Positions 41,775 to 49,406 of a stretch of 64,000 bases of DNA are shown here, piece by piece. Position 1 is the stretch's first letter. Each line of letters opens with the position of its first letter. Under the pieces are notes generated by a model. It saw only the letters and a program-made list of their open reading frames with translations. It was not told the origin of the DNA and ran no database searches. Origin of the DNA: Microbispora oryzae (GTDB lineage: Bacteria > Actinomycetota > Actinomycetes > Streptosporangiales > Streptosporangiaceae); contig NZ_JAFCNB010000007.1 of NCBI RefSeq assembly GCF_017896165.1, positions 62,001 to 126,000 on the forward strand, given 5' to 3'. The translations under genes were made by a program, and so were the position numbers.

Positions 41775-42692
41775 ATGAACGTCGTGGCCATCGGGGCGGG
41801 CCGGCGGCGGGCGCCGACCGCCCGCGGGCGGTTCGTACGGCGGAACCTGACCGCCTACGGGTTCCTGTGCGGAGCGCTGATCTGCTTCGCGTTCTTCTCG
41901 TGGTACCCGATGATCCGCGAGGTCTTCCTCAGCTTCCAGAAGAACAACTTCGTCAGCGCTCCGAAGTGGGTGGGTTTCGACAACTTCCGGGCCGTCTTCG
42001 CCGACTCGGCGTTCTGGCCGGCCTGGATCAACACCGCCGAGTTCACCCTGCTGGCGCTGGTCATCGGTTACGTCGTGCCGTTCGCCTCGGCGGTCGTCCT
42101 GAACGAGTTGCGGCACGCCAGGGCGTATCTCCGGTTCGTCGTCTACCTGCCCGTCATGCTGCCGCCGGCGGTGTCGGTGCTGCTCTTCAAGTGGTTCTAC
42201 GACCCGGGGCAGGGCCTGTTCAACCAGATCCTCGCGTTCTTCCACCTTCCCGCGCTGAGCTGGCTGGACAGTGGGAGCACGGCGCTCGTCTCGCTGGTGA
42301 TCGTTTCGACCTGGATGAACCTGGGCAGCGGCACGCTCATCTATCTCGCCGCCCTGCAGACCATCCCGGGCGAGCTGTACGAGGCCGCCGAGCTGGACGG
42401 AGCGGGGATCGTCAAACGGCTCCGGCACGTGACGATCCCACAGACGAAGCTGATCCTCTTCGTGATGCTGCTGCTGCAGATCATCGCGACCATGCAGGTC
42501 TTCATCGAGCCGTTCATGCTGACCGGCGGCGGGCCGGAGAACGCCACGGTCACCGTGGCCTACCTCATGTACCAGTACGCGTTCAACTTCGGGAACTTCG
42601 GCGGCGGCGGGGCCCTCGGCCTGATGCTCATGATCGTCCTGATGGTGTTCTCGGTCGCGTACCTGCGCGTCGCCAGGGAGGACCCCCGCTGA
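41775..42692 (+). CDS. Sugar ABC transporter permease (MalF-type)
   Basis: 305 residues with six membrane segments after a basic N-terminal tail. The EAA loop EAAELDGAGIVKRLRHVTIPQTK near the C-terminal third contacts the ATPase; this loop marks CUT1 permeases. GGGAGAG precedes the ATG. No ATPase gene lies in the cluster, so the transporter probably uses a shared MsiK-type ATPase, as actinomycete CUT1 systems often do. Confidence 0.92.
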   Translation: MNVVAIGAGRRRAPTARGRFVRRNLTAYGFLCGALICFAFFSWYPMIREVFLSFQKNNFVSAPKWVGFDNFRAVFADSAFWPAWINTAEFTLLALVIGYVVPFASAVVLNELRHARAYLRFVVYLPVMLPPAVSVLLFKWFYDPGQGLFNQILAFFHLPALSWLDSGSTALVSLVIVSTWMNLGSGTLIYLAALQTIPGELYEAAELDGAGIVKRLRHVTIPQTKLILFVMLLLQIIATMQVFIEPFMLTGGGPENATVTVAYLMYQYAFNFGNFGGGGALGLMLMIVLMVFSVAYLRVAREDPR

Positions 42693-43582
42693 TGCAGAAC
42701 GCCCCCCGGGTCCGCACCCTGGTGTCGCCACACCGGCTGAACAGCCGCCGCGGCCGGATCGTCTACTGGTCGGTCCTGGTGTTCATGCTGGTCACGTTCA
42801 CCCTGGTCTTCGTGTTCCCGCTGTACTGGATGGTCACGGGCGCACTGAAGTCCCCCGAGGAGCTGTCCCAGATCCCGCCGACGCCCTTCCCCACCGGCGG
42901 GTTCAACTGGGACGCGTACGCGGAGGCGTGGGATCTGCTCGACCTCGGCACCCTGCTCAAGAACACCGTCCTGTACGCCGTGGGCGCCTGGCTGTTCACC
43001 ATGGCCGTCGACGTCACGGCGGCGTACGCGCTGTCGAAGCTGCGGCCGGTGTTCGGCGGGGCGATCCTCGGCGGGATGCTCGCCACGCTGATGATCCCGC
43101 CGATGGTGCTGCTGCTCCCGACGTACGTCACCGTGCTCGACCTGCCGATCCTGCACGTGAACCTGCTGAACACCCCGTGGGCGATCTGGCTGCCCGCCGC
43201 CGCCAACGGGTTCAACATCTTCCTGCTGAAGCGGTTCTTCGACTCCATCCCCCGGGAGCTGCTCGAGGCGGCGGAGATGGACGGGGCCTCCCCGGTGCGC
43301 GTCCTGTGGTCGATCGTCCTGCCGATCTCCCGGCCGATCCTGGGCGTGGTCTCCATCTTCACGGTGATCAACGTCTGGCGCGACTTCGTCTGGCCGCTGC
43401 TGGTGCTGCCGGACACCGAGAAGATGACGGTGAGCGTCGCCATCAACTCCCTGTCGCAGACGATGCCGCAGAACGCGCTCACCGCGGCCCTGGTGATCGC
43501 GAGCCTCCCGACCATCATCGTGTTCTTCCTGTTCCAGCGGCACATCATGGCGGGACTCACCGCCGGAAGCCTCAAGGGCTGA
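42692..43582 (+). CDS. Sugar ABC transporter permease (MalG-type)
   Basis: 296 residues with six membrane segments: VYWSVLVFMLVTFTLVFVF first, then the WMVTGALKSPEEL periplasmic loop typical of MalG-like partners. The EAA loop reads LLEAAEMDGASPVRVLWSIVLP, followed by GVVSIFTVINVWRDFVWPL. Its ATG shares one base with the stop of the previous gene. It ends with FLFQRHIMAGLTAGSLKG, the usual C-terminus. Confidence 0.93.
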   Translation: MQNAPRVRTLVSPHRLNSRRGRIVYWSVLVFMLVTFTLVFVFPLYWMVTGALKSPEELSQIPPTPFPTGGFNWDAYAEAWDLLDLGTLLKNTVLYAVGAWLFTMAVDVTAAYALSKLRPVFGGAILGGMLATLMIPPMVLLLPTYVTVLDLPILHVNLLNTPWAIWLPAAANGFNIFLLKRFFDSIPRELLEAAEMDGASPVRVLWSIVLPISRPILGVVSIFTVINVWRDFVWPLLVLPDTEKMTVSVAINSLSQTMPQNALTAALVIASLPTIIVFFLFQRHIMAGLTAGSLKG

Positions 43583-43613
43583 CGCCTCCACCTCGTAAGG
43601 AGTTGCATTCCGC

Positions 43614-45197
43614 ATGCCCGGCAGCACGCCCCCGGGGACGTCCCCGGACCCAGCATGGTGGCGAAGCGCCGCGATCTACCAGGTCTACCTGCGCAGCTTC
43701 GCGGACGGGAACGGCGACGGCACGGGAGACCTGGCGGGCCTGCGGTCGCGCCTGCCGTACCTGGCCGAGCTCGGCGCCGACGCCATCTGGCTGAACCCCT
43801 GGTATCCCTCGCCCATGGCCGACGGCGGCTACGACGTGGCCGACTACCGCAGCATCGAGCCGGTCTTCGGCACCCTGGCCGAGGCCGAGAAGCTGATCGA
43901 GGAGGCCCACGACCTCGGCATCCGCACGATCATCGACGTCGTCCCCAACCACGCCTCCGACCAGCACGCCTGGTTCAGGGAGGCGCTGGCGGCCGGTCCC
44001 GGTTCGGAGGCCAGGGAGCGGTTCTGGTTCCGTCCCGGCGACGGCGACGGGCCGCCGAACGGCTGGCACTCCATCTTCGGTGGGCCCGCCTGGACGCGGG
44101 TCCCCGACGGAGAGTGGTACCTGCACCTGTTCGCCCCCGAGCAGCCCGACTTCAACTGGAACGACCCCGCCGTCCGCGAGGAGTTCCTGGAGGTCCTGCG
44201 GTTCTGGTTCGACCGCGGAGTGGACGGCGTGCGCATCGACTCGGCGGCCGTGATCGTGAAGGACCTGGCCAGCGCCGAGGAGTCGTACACCGATCACGAC
44301 GGCGTCCACGACGTCTACCGCGAGTGGCGGCGCGTGGCCGACTCCTACGGCGGGCGGATCCTGATCGGCGAGGTGTGGCTGCCCGACCAGGAGCGGTTCG
44401 CGAAATACCTGCGCCCCGACGAGCTGCACACCGCCTTCAACTTCGACTTCCTGTCCAGCGCCTGGGAGCCGGCCGCGCTGCGCGCGAGCATCGACCTCAC
44501 CCTCGCCACCCATGTGCCGCTCGGCGCGCCCGCGACCTGGGTGCTGTCCAACCACGACGTGGCCCGTCCGGTCACCCGCTACGGCCGGGCCGACACCTCC
44601 TGGAGCAACGCCGAGCGCAGGGACGGCGCTCCCTCCGACCTGGAGCTCGGCCGCCGTCGCGCCCGGGCCGCCGCGCTGCTCGCGATGGCGCTCCCCGGCA
44701 GCGTGTACGTCTACCAGGGGGAGGAGCTCGGCCTGAACGAGGTGGAGGACATCCCGGAGGAACTGCTCGACGACCCCATGTGGGAGCGGTCGGCCCACAC
44801 CGTCCGCGGCCGGGACGGCTGCCGGGTGCCGCTGCCCTGGTCGGGTGCGCAGCCGCCGTTCGGCTACAGCGCCGGCACTCCCTGGCTGCCCCAGCCCACT
44901 GCGTGGCGCGACCTCACCGTGGAGGCGCAGCGCGGCGACCCGGACTCCATGCTCCGCCTCTACCGGGACGCGCTGCGGATCCGCCGCGAGCTGCTCGGGG
45001 ACGGCACACTGTCCTGGCTGCCCTCCCGCGACGACGTCCTGGCCTTCACCCGCGACTCCGGGCTCGTCTGCGTGGTCAACCTCGGCGCGGCGCCCGTCGT
45101 CCTGCCGGCGCATGACGCCGTCCTGCTGGCCAGCGGTCCGCTCGTGGAGGGGCGGCTCCCCTCCGACACCGCCGTCTGGCTCGCCCCGCGCGTCTGA
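43614..45197 (+). CDS. GH13 alpha-glucosidase
   Basis: Hydrolyses alpha-linked glucosides after import. 527 residues, normal for the oligo-1,6-glucosidase/alpha-glucosidase group. Conserved regions: DVVPNHASDQHAWF, nucleophile Asp in GVRIDSAA, acid/base Glu in LIGEVWLP and the transition-state Asp in LSNHDVARP. The start WWRSAAIYQVYLRSFADGNGDGTGDL is typical. No signal peptide, so it is cytosolic. AAGGAG precedes the start by 13 bases. Last gene of the uptake operon. Confidence 0.93.
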   Translation: MPGSTPPGTSPDPAWWRSAAIYQVYLRSFADGNGDGTGDLAGLRSRLPYLAELGADAIWLNPWYPSPMADGGYDVADYRSIEPVFGTLAEAEKLIEEAHDLGIRTIIDVVPNHASDQHAWFREALAAGPGSEARERFWFRPGDGDGPPNGWHSIFGGPAWTRVPDGEWYLHLFAPEQPDFNWNDPAVREEFLEVLRFWFDRGVDGVRIDSAAVIVKDLASAEESYTDHDGVHDVYREWRRVADSYGGRILIGEVWLPDQERFAKYLRPDELHTAFNFDFLSSAWEPAALRASIDLTLATHVPLGAPATWVLSNHDVARPVTRYGRADTSWSNAERRDGAPSDLELGRRRARAAALLAMALPGSVYVYQGEELGLNEVEDIPEELLDDPMWERSAHTVRGRDGCRVPLPWSGAQPPFGYSAGTPWLPQPTAWRDLTVEAQRGDPDSMLRLYRDALRIRRELLGDGTLSWLPSRDDVLAFTRDSGLVCVVNLGAAPVVLPAHDAVLLASGPLVEGRLPSDTAVWLAPRV

Positions 45198-45235
45198 CCT
45201 CGCCGCGAGCGGGGGCCCGAACGCGGGGCCGGGGA

Positions 45236-45439
45236 TCAGGGCGTCTCGAAACGGCCGTCCTTGATCCCGCGGACGAAGGCGTCCCACTCGTCGGCGGTGA
45301 AGGTCAGCACCGGCCCCAGGTCTCCCTGTTTGCCGTCGCGGAGACCGACCCAGCCGCCGTGGAACGCGACCTCGACGCAGGCGCCGCCGTTGCACGCGGC
45401 TCGCCAGTGAGCGTCGGCGAACAATGGTCGATCCGTCAT
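45236..45439 (-). CDS. DUF397 protein
   Basis: 67 residues. DUF397 pattern: HWRAACNGGACVEVAFH, VGLRDGKQGDLGPVLTFTADEW and AFVRGIKDGRFETP. GGGAGAG lies before the ATG at 45439. It is the second of two DUF397 genes downstream of a WhiJ-like regulator on the same strand. Confidence 0.88.
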   Translation of the reverse strand: MTDRPLFADAHWRAACNGGACVEVAFHGGWVGLRDGKQGDLGPVLTFTADEWDAFVRGIKDGRFETP

Positions 45440-45569
45440 CGGCTCTCCCGGGAATGAGCTCGTGGTGATGCGTGTATCGCCCGGAACGATTTTAGTGGAC
45501 GACGTTTTCCGGCGGAATCTTCCGGCGGAGAACGGGGGGCGGGACATCGGCGTCCGGCCCCCCGTCTTT

Positions 45570-45785
45570 CTATTCGCCGCCTGAGTGAGCTCCCGCCTTC
45601 ACGGATTCGACGAACTCTCTCCACTGCTCCCGGGTGTATACCAGAACCCCGGCCTCGGGATTCTTGGAGTCCCGGAGGGCGACGACATCAGACGCAAAGG
45701 CAACCTGTACGCAGTTGCCTCCCGTGCAACGGGAGGATCTGCGCCACTTCAACGTCGAAGTGGTCAGGCCTTGCGGTGATTCCAT
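45570..45785 (-). CDS. DUF397 protein
   Basis: 71 residues. Pattern LKWRRSSRCTGGNCVQVAFA, VVALRDSKNPEAGVLVYTREQW and EFVESVKAG. It lies 116 bases after the WhiJ-like gene and 130 bases before the second DUF397 gene. The two small proteins may compete for, or specialise in, the same regulator. Confidence 0.9.
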   Translation of the reverse strand: MESPQGLTTSTLKWRRSSRCTGGNCVQVAFASDVVALRDSKNPEAGVLVYTREQWREFVESVKAGAHSGGE

Positions 45786-45901
45786 TGCGCCTCCTGGTCC
45801 TGTTGCGAAATACTCCGACCAGTGCGTGTGGCGCGCTCTGCGGGTCTGATGTGTTTCACGTGGTTTCTGTCTGGTTGATCCTGATTTATTGCGGGTCGCC
45901 G

Positions 45902-46759
45902 TTACAGCGCGTATTCCTGGTTGACCTCCTGGACGAGTTCCAGCGACGCCTCGGGATGCAGCGCGGCGGCCCGGATCCGGTCCACGGCCTCCCGATAGCT
46001 CGCCAGTTCCGACTCCTTCTCCAGATATTCGGCCCGCTCCAGCGACTCCAGATAGACCACTTCGGGCATCGTGGGATCGCCGATCGTGAAGAAGACGAAG
46101 GGGTTGTCCGAGGACATGTAGGCGCCCACGTCGAAGGGGACGACCTGCACGGTGACGTTGGGCAGGTCGGCGACCTCGAGGAGGTGGTCGAGCTGCGCTT
46201 TCATGATCTTCACGCTGCCCACCCGGCGGCGCAGGGCGGCCTCGTCGATGAAGGCCCAGTAGCGCAGGGGCTCGGGCTCGGTGAGGCGGAGCTGCCGTTG
46301 GATGCGGATGTCCACCCGCTGGTCGAGGACCTCGGGCCGGATCCGGGGAAGCATGCCGCGGACGAGGGCCCGGGCGTAGTCGGCGGTCTGCAGCAGGGCC
46401 GGCACGTACGCCGTCTGGAACTCGACGACCGAGACGGCCGCCGCCTCAAGGTCGACGTAGGTGTAGAGGGCGTCGTTCAGCTCGCCCCACTCCTGCTTCA
46501 GCCCCGGCTGCCGTGACTCGCGCGCCAGCGTCATGAGCTCGGCGACGACTCTCTCGTCCGGCACGCCGTAGATCTGGCACAGATCGCGTACATCCCGCAG
46601 GCTGACGCCGCGCTGGCCGGTCTCCATCCGGCTGATCTTCGCCGGGCTGCACAGCAGTCGCTGGGCCACCTGCTCGACCGTCATGCCGCTGGCACGGCGC
46701 ATCTGCCGGAGGCGGCCTGCCAGCTGGCGTCGCCGGAGCGTCAGGTTCGTCCCGGCCAT
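45902..46759 (-). CDS. WhiJ/Scr1-type helix-turn-helix regulator
   Basis: 285 residues. XRE helix-turn-helix MRRASGMTVEQVAQRLLCS, then PAKISRMETGQRGVSLRD. The C-terminal domain has TYVDLEAAAVSVVEFQTAYV, LLQTADYARALV and VQVVPFDVGAYMSSDNPF, the same architecture as the regulator at 35651. The start MAGTNLTL at 46759 is chosen because homologues begin near the HTH. Two dyads upstream are candidate operators. Confidence 0.88.
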   Translation of the reverse strand: MAGTNLTLRRRQLAGRLRQMRRASGMTVEQVAQRLLCSPAKISRMETGQRGVSLRDVRDLCQIYGVPDERVVAELMTLARESRQPGLKQEWGELNDALYTYVDLEAAAVSVVEFQTAYVPALLQTADYARALVRGMLPRIRPEVLDQRVDIRIQRQLRLTEPEPLRYWAFIDEAALRRRVGSVKIMKAQLDHLLEVADLPNVTVQVVPFDVGAYMSSDNPFVFFTIGDPTMPEVVYLESLERAEYLEKESELASYREAVDRIRAAALHPEASLELVQEVNQEYAL

Positions 46760-46846
46760 CAGGGTGACCACCTCGGTGTACACGACATGGAGCTCCAGAA
46801 AGGGCAGCGTAGCACCGGGTGGATCACCATCGCACGCAATGTCCAA

Positions 46847-46879
46847 TGGCAATTGCCAAATGTAGGTTGCCTGAGGCAA
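46847..46879. promoter_or_regulatory. Two dyads upstream of the WhiJ-like gene
   Basis: TGGCAATTGCCA at 46847-46858 is a perfect 12-bp palindrome. TTGCC-TGA-GGCAA at 46867-46879 is a second dyad built from the same TTGCC half-site in the opposite arrangement. They lie about 90-120 bases upstream of the WhiJ-like start at 46759, in a divergent intergenic region, and may be its autoregulatory site. Confidence 0.5.
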
Positions 46880-46947
46880 AGGCCGGGGTAGGAACGCGAC
46901 ATAAGCCTCAACGTGGCGGCTTGTCCGGCCGGTTCCGAAAGGAGGCG

Positions 46948-47016
46948 ATGTGTTACCGGCCCGGAATTCCGGCCCTGCCCGGTCGGCGAATCCCCATCCG
47001 ACCTGCTCCTCAGTGA
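46948..47016 (+). CDS. Possible short leader ORF (22 codons)
   Basis: AAAGGAGG lies directly before an ATG that opens a 22-residue frame starting MCYRPGIPALPG and ending 10 bases before the next gene. The ribosome-site spacing is only 2 bases, which weakens the case. If real it may couple to translation of the zinc-finger-like protein. Confidence 0.3.
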   Translation: MCYRPGIPALPGRRIPIRPAPQ

Positions 47017-47026
47017 GGGATGACTC

Positions 47027-47353
47027 ATGCAGTTCGACGACATCGGTGTCCGTAATCTACCCGCCGCCGGATTACGGACACGCGCGATAACTCTCATGTG
47101 GAAGCTGGGCGAGGCGGCGTTCGCGGAGGTCGACACCTTCGCCTGGGTCCAGCGGTGGCAGATCAGCCGGCAGTGGTACGTCCACAACTATCGGGATCGG
47201 CGGTTCAACGCCCTGATCGCCTGCCGGCTCTGCACGGCGACCGGGCGCGGGAACGCCGGGAAGCCGTGCGGCGAGTGCGACGGGACGGGCCGCGTCAACC
47301 TGCTGGAGCCGCCGGTGCGGCGCCCCGAGCAGTCGTCCGGCGGCCGTCCCTGA
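47027..47353 (+). CDS. Small protein with a DnaJ-type zinc motif
   Basis: 108 residues, not recognised as a named family. Near the C-terminus it has CRLCTATGRGNAGKPCGECDGTGR, present in pieces as CRLCTATGRG and CGECDGTGR, the paired CxxCxGxG motif found in DnaJ cysteine-rich domains. The N-terminal 60 residues are aromatic-rich (MWKLGEAAFAEVDTFAWVQRWQ). GAGGGATGACTC lies before the ATG. A short zinc protein that helps another protein fold is one possibility. Confidence 0.65.
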   Translation: MQFDDIGVRNLPAAGLRTRAITLMWKLGEAAFAEVDTFAWVQRWQISRQWYVHNYRDRRFNALIACRLCTATGRGNAGKPCGECDGTGRVNLLEPPVRRPEQSSGGRP

Positions 47354-47368
47354 CCGGGGTGGGGGAGA

Positions 47369-47797
47369 TCACGCCGGAGGAGTCCCCTGTACGGGGACGG
47401 TGGGCAGCTCGGCCGTGCAGAAGGCGCAACGGCGGGCGGCGATCGGGATGTCGCTCAGGCACTCGGGGCACTTCTTCTCGGACGCCTTCTTCTTGGTCTC
47501 GAAGAGGCTGAGGAACCGGGCCATCGGGAGCACGACCAGCCAGTAGACCACGGCCGCCACGATCAGGAACGACAGCAGGTGGTTGACGAAGTCGCCGTAC
47601 GGGAAGTGCGCGCCGTTCAGGGTGAAGGAGTAGTCCGAGAAGTCGGGCTGATGGCCCCCGGTGACGGCGGCGACGAGAGGTGTGACCAAGTCGGTGACCA
47701 ACGCCTGGATCAGCTGGCTGAACAGGGCGCCGACGACCACCGCCACGGCGAGCTCGACCAGGTTGCCGCGCATCAGGAATTTCTTGAATCCGCTCAT
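47369..47797 (-). CDS. mscL: Large-conductance mechanosensitive channel with zinc ribbon
   Basis: Opens under membrane tension to release solutes on osmotic downshock. 142 residues. The channel part is typical: FKKFLMRGNLVELAVAVVVG, VTDLVTPLVAAVTGG, YGDFVNHLLSFLIVAAVVYW. After the cytoplasmic ETKKKASEKK linker there is a C-terminal zinc ribbon CPECLSDIPIAARRCAFC, absent from the classic E. coli and M. tuberculosis proteins. Start at 47797 is chosen at MSGFKKFL; an in-frame ATG lies at 47815. Confidence 0.92.
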   Translation of the reverse strand: MSGFKKFLMRGNLVELAVAVVVGALFSQLIQALVTDLVTPLVAAVTGGHQPDFSDYSFTLNGAHFPYGDFVNHLLSFLIVAAVVYWLVVLPMARFLSLFETKKKASEKKCPECLSDIPIAARRCAFCTAELPTVPVQGTPPA

Positions 47798-47851
47798 GGG
47801 GCAACGCCTTACCATGTTTGCTTCCGCGTCGCAGTCACTTGACATGAATGA

Positions 47852-47888
47852 GGGCGGCCTCCGCGATCTTGTCGCGGGGAGGCCGCCC
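47852..47888. terminator. Hairpin after the LacI-kinase operon
   Basis: Stem GGGCGGCCTCC / GGAGGCCGCCC with an inner GCGA / TCGC pairing. It lies between the kinase stop and the mscL start on the minus strand, so it probably ends the LacI-kinase transcript. Confidence 0.7.
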
Positions 47889-47953
47889 GGGCGTGGTGCG
47901 GAGCGGGACCCAAGGTCAGGACGTCACGCGTAACAATGTTTCCATTTACCCGT

Positions 47954-47967
47954 TGGGAGCGCTCCCA
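47954..47967. promoter_or_regulatory. CelR/CebR-type operator just after the kinase gene
   Basis: TGGGAGCGCTCCCA, a perfect 14-bp palindrome identical to the box bound by LacI-family CelR of Thermobifida and CebR of Streptomyces. It lies 2 bases past the kinase stop and about 157 bases upstream of mscL. A matching palindrome lies in the LacI promoter at 50428. Confidence 0.8.
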
Positions 47968-47969
47968 CT

Positions 47970-49406
47970 TTAGGTGCCACTCGCCTGCGCCCGAGCGCTT
48001 TCTATCTTCACCAGGGCTCTTTCCAGATCCTGCCGGACCTCGTCGGGCAGCCGCCCCTCGCGGGCGCGGACGGCCAGCTTCTCCTGGACGACCTCGGTCC
48101 CGTGGCCGCTGTCGATCTCGTTGCGCAGCACCTGCTTGAGGTCGAGCGCGACGTCGGGGTCGATCTCGTGGCTCGCCTCGGCGGCGTCGACGAGGTCGCC
48201 GAACGCCCGTACGGCGCCGGCCACGCGGAGCGGAGCGGCCGTGGTGGCCAGCGGCAGGGTGGAGACCTCTTGATTCGCGGCCAGGGAGCCGGGATCCCCG
48301 GCGGTCCGGTGACCTGAGGTCGGGGACACCCGCAGGGCGTGGTGCTGCGGCGGCGCCGTTGTGGATACCGGGACGTTGACCTGCTCGATCGTGGGCCCGT
48401 CCACCGTCGCGGCGGCCGACGGCGTCTGCCGGGGGGCCGGCGGGGTGAGCGGGGCCCCGGTCGAGGCGCCGCCCCGCAGGGGGAGCATCTGGGAGAACAC
48501 CAGGGCCACGCCGAGGGCGGCGGCGCCGGCCACGGCGGCGCCCCACCCTGGTCCGCCTCCACGCGGGGCGGGCCGCTTCTTCACCGCCGCGTCCAGCGCG
48601 TCGGCGACCGCCCGCGCGCTGGGCCGGTCTTCGGGGCAACTCGACAGGCAGCGCTGGCAGACGTCCGCGACCTCAGGCGGCAGGCCGGTTCCGGACGGGC
48701 GAGGCGCCGGACCCTCCCGGCAGGCCGCCTCGACGGCCTCCCAGGTGGTCTCCGGATAGGGCGGCCGGCCGGTGAGCATCTCGAACAGCAGGACACCGAG
48801 GGCGTAGACGTCGACGGCCGGGTCGGCCGTGGCCCCGCGGAGCCGTTCCGGGGCCACGTACGGCGGGGTGCCGAAGTCCGCGACCAGCTGGTCGTCCGAC
48901 TCGCCGATGAAGGCGGCGATCCCGAAATCGAGCAGTTTCGGCCCGTCGGGGGCGAGCAGTACGTTCTCCGGGGTCACGTCGCGGTGGACGATGCCCCGGT
49001 CGTGCGCCTCGGCGAGCACGCGGGCCACGGCGGAGGCGACGGCGGCCGCCTCCGCCCAGGGCAGCGGCCCCTCGGCGATCCGGTCCGACAGCGGCCGGCC
49101 CTCCATCAGGCGCATCACCACGTAGGCGGCAAGCCTGCCGCCGTTCGTGACGGTCTCTCCGTAGTCGTAGACCTCGGTGGCGTCGGGATGGATGAGCCGC
49201 GCCGTCGCCCGTGCCTCCCTGCGCATGAGTTCGCGGCCGGGATGGTCGCCGTCAAGGGTGCCGTCCAGCACCTTGATGGCGACCACCCGCTGGAGCGCCT
49301 GGTCGAAGGCGCGCCAGATGACGGCCATCCCGCCTGTCGCGATCCGCTCGGTGAGCTGATAGCGACGGGTCAGGACGTCGCCCTCCTTGAGCTCAGGCCG
49401 ATTCAC
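47970..49406 (-). CDS. Membrane Ser/Thr protein kinase with atypical catalytic loop
   Basis: Kinase of 478 residues. Cytosolic kinase domain 1-270: glycine loop IATGGMAVIWRAF, Lys in VAIKVL, Glu in RREARATARL, DFG in LLDFGIAAF and APE in YVAPERLR. The catalytic loop is HRDVTPEN, with Thr in place of the usual Lys of HRDLKPEN. A membrane segment (AAVAGAAALGVALVFSQM, about 290-310) leads to a Ser/Thr/Pro-rich extracytoplasmic part ending in charged helices. GTG start, overlapping the upstream LacI gene by 14 bases. Confidence 0.9.
   Translation of the reverse strand: MNRPELKEGDVLTRRYQLTERIATGGMAVIWRAFDQALQRVVAIKVLDGTLDGDHPGRELMRREARATARLIHPDATEVYDYGETVTNGGRLAAYVVMRLMEGRPLSDRIAEGPLPWAEAAAVASAVARVLAEAHDRGIVHRDVTPENVLLAPDGPKLLDFGIAAFIGESDDQLVADFGTPPYVAPERLRGATADPAVDVYALGVLLFEMLTGRPPYPETTWEAVEAACREGPAPRPSGTGLPPEVADVCQRCLSSCPEDRPSARAVADALDAAVKKRPAPRGGGPGWGAAVAGAAALGVALVFSQMLPLRGGASTGAPLTPPAPRQTPSAAATVDGPTIEQVNVPVSTTAPPQHHALRVSPTSGHRTAGDPGSLAANQEVSTLPLATTAAPLRVAGAVRAFGDLVDAAEASHEIDPDVALDLKQVLRNEIDSGHGTEVVQEKLAVRAREGRLPDEVRQDLERALVKIESARAQASGT

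Noticed and set aside
47970-49406. Kinase at 47970 as a pseudokinase
   Set aside because: Although Lys of HRDLK is Thr, the ATP-binding Lys, Glu, DFG and APE residues are intact, so loss of activity cannot be claimed.
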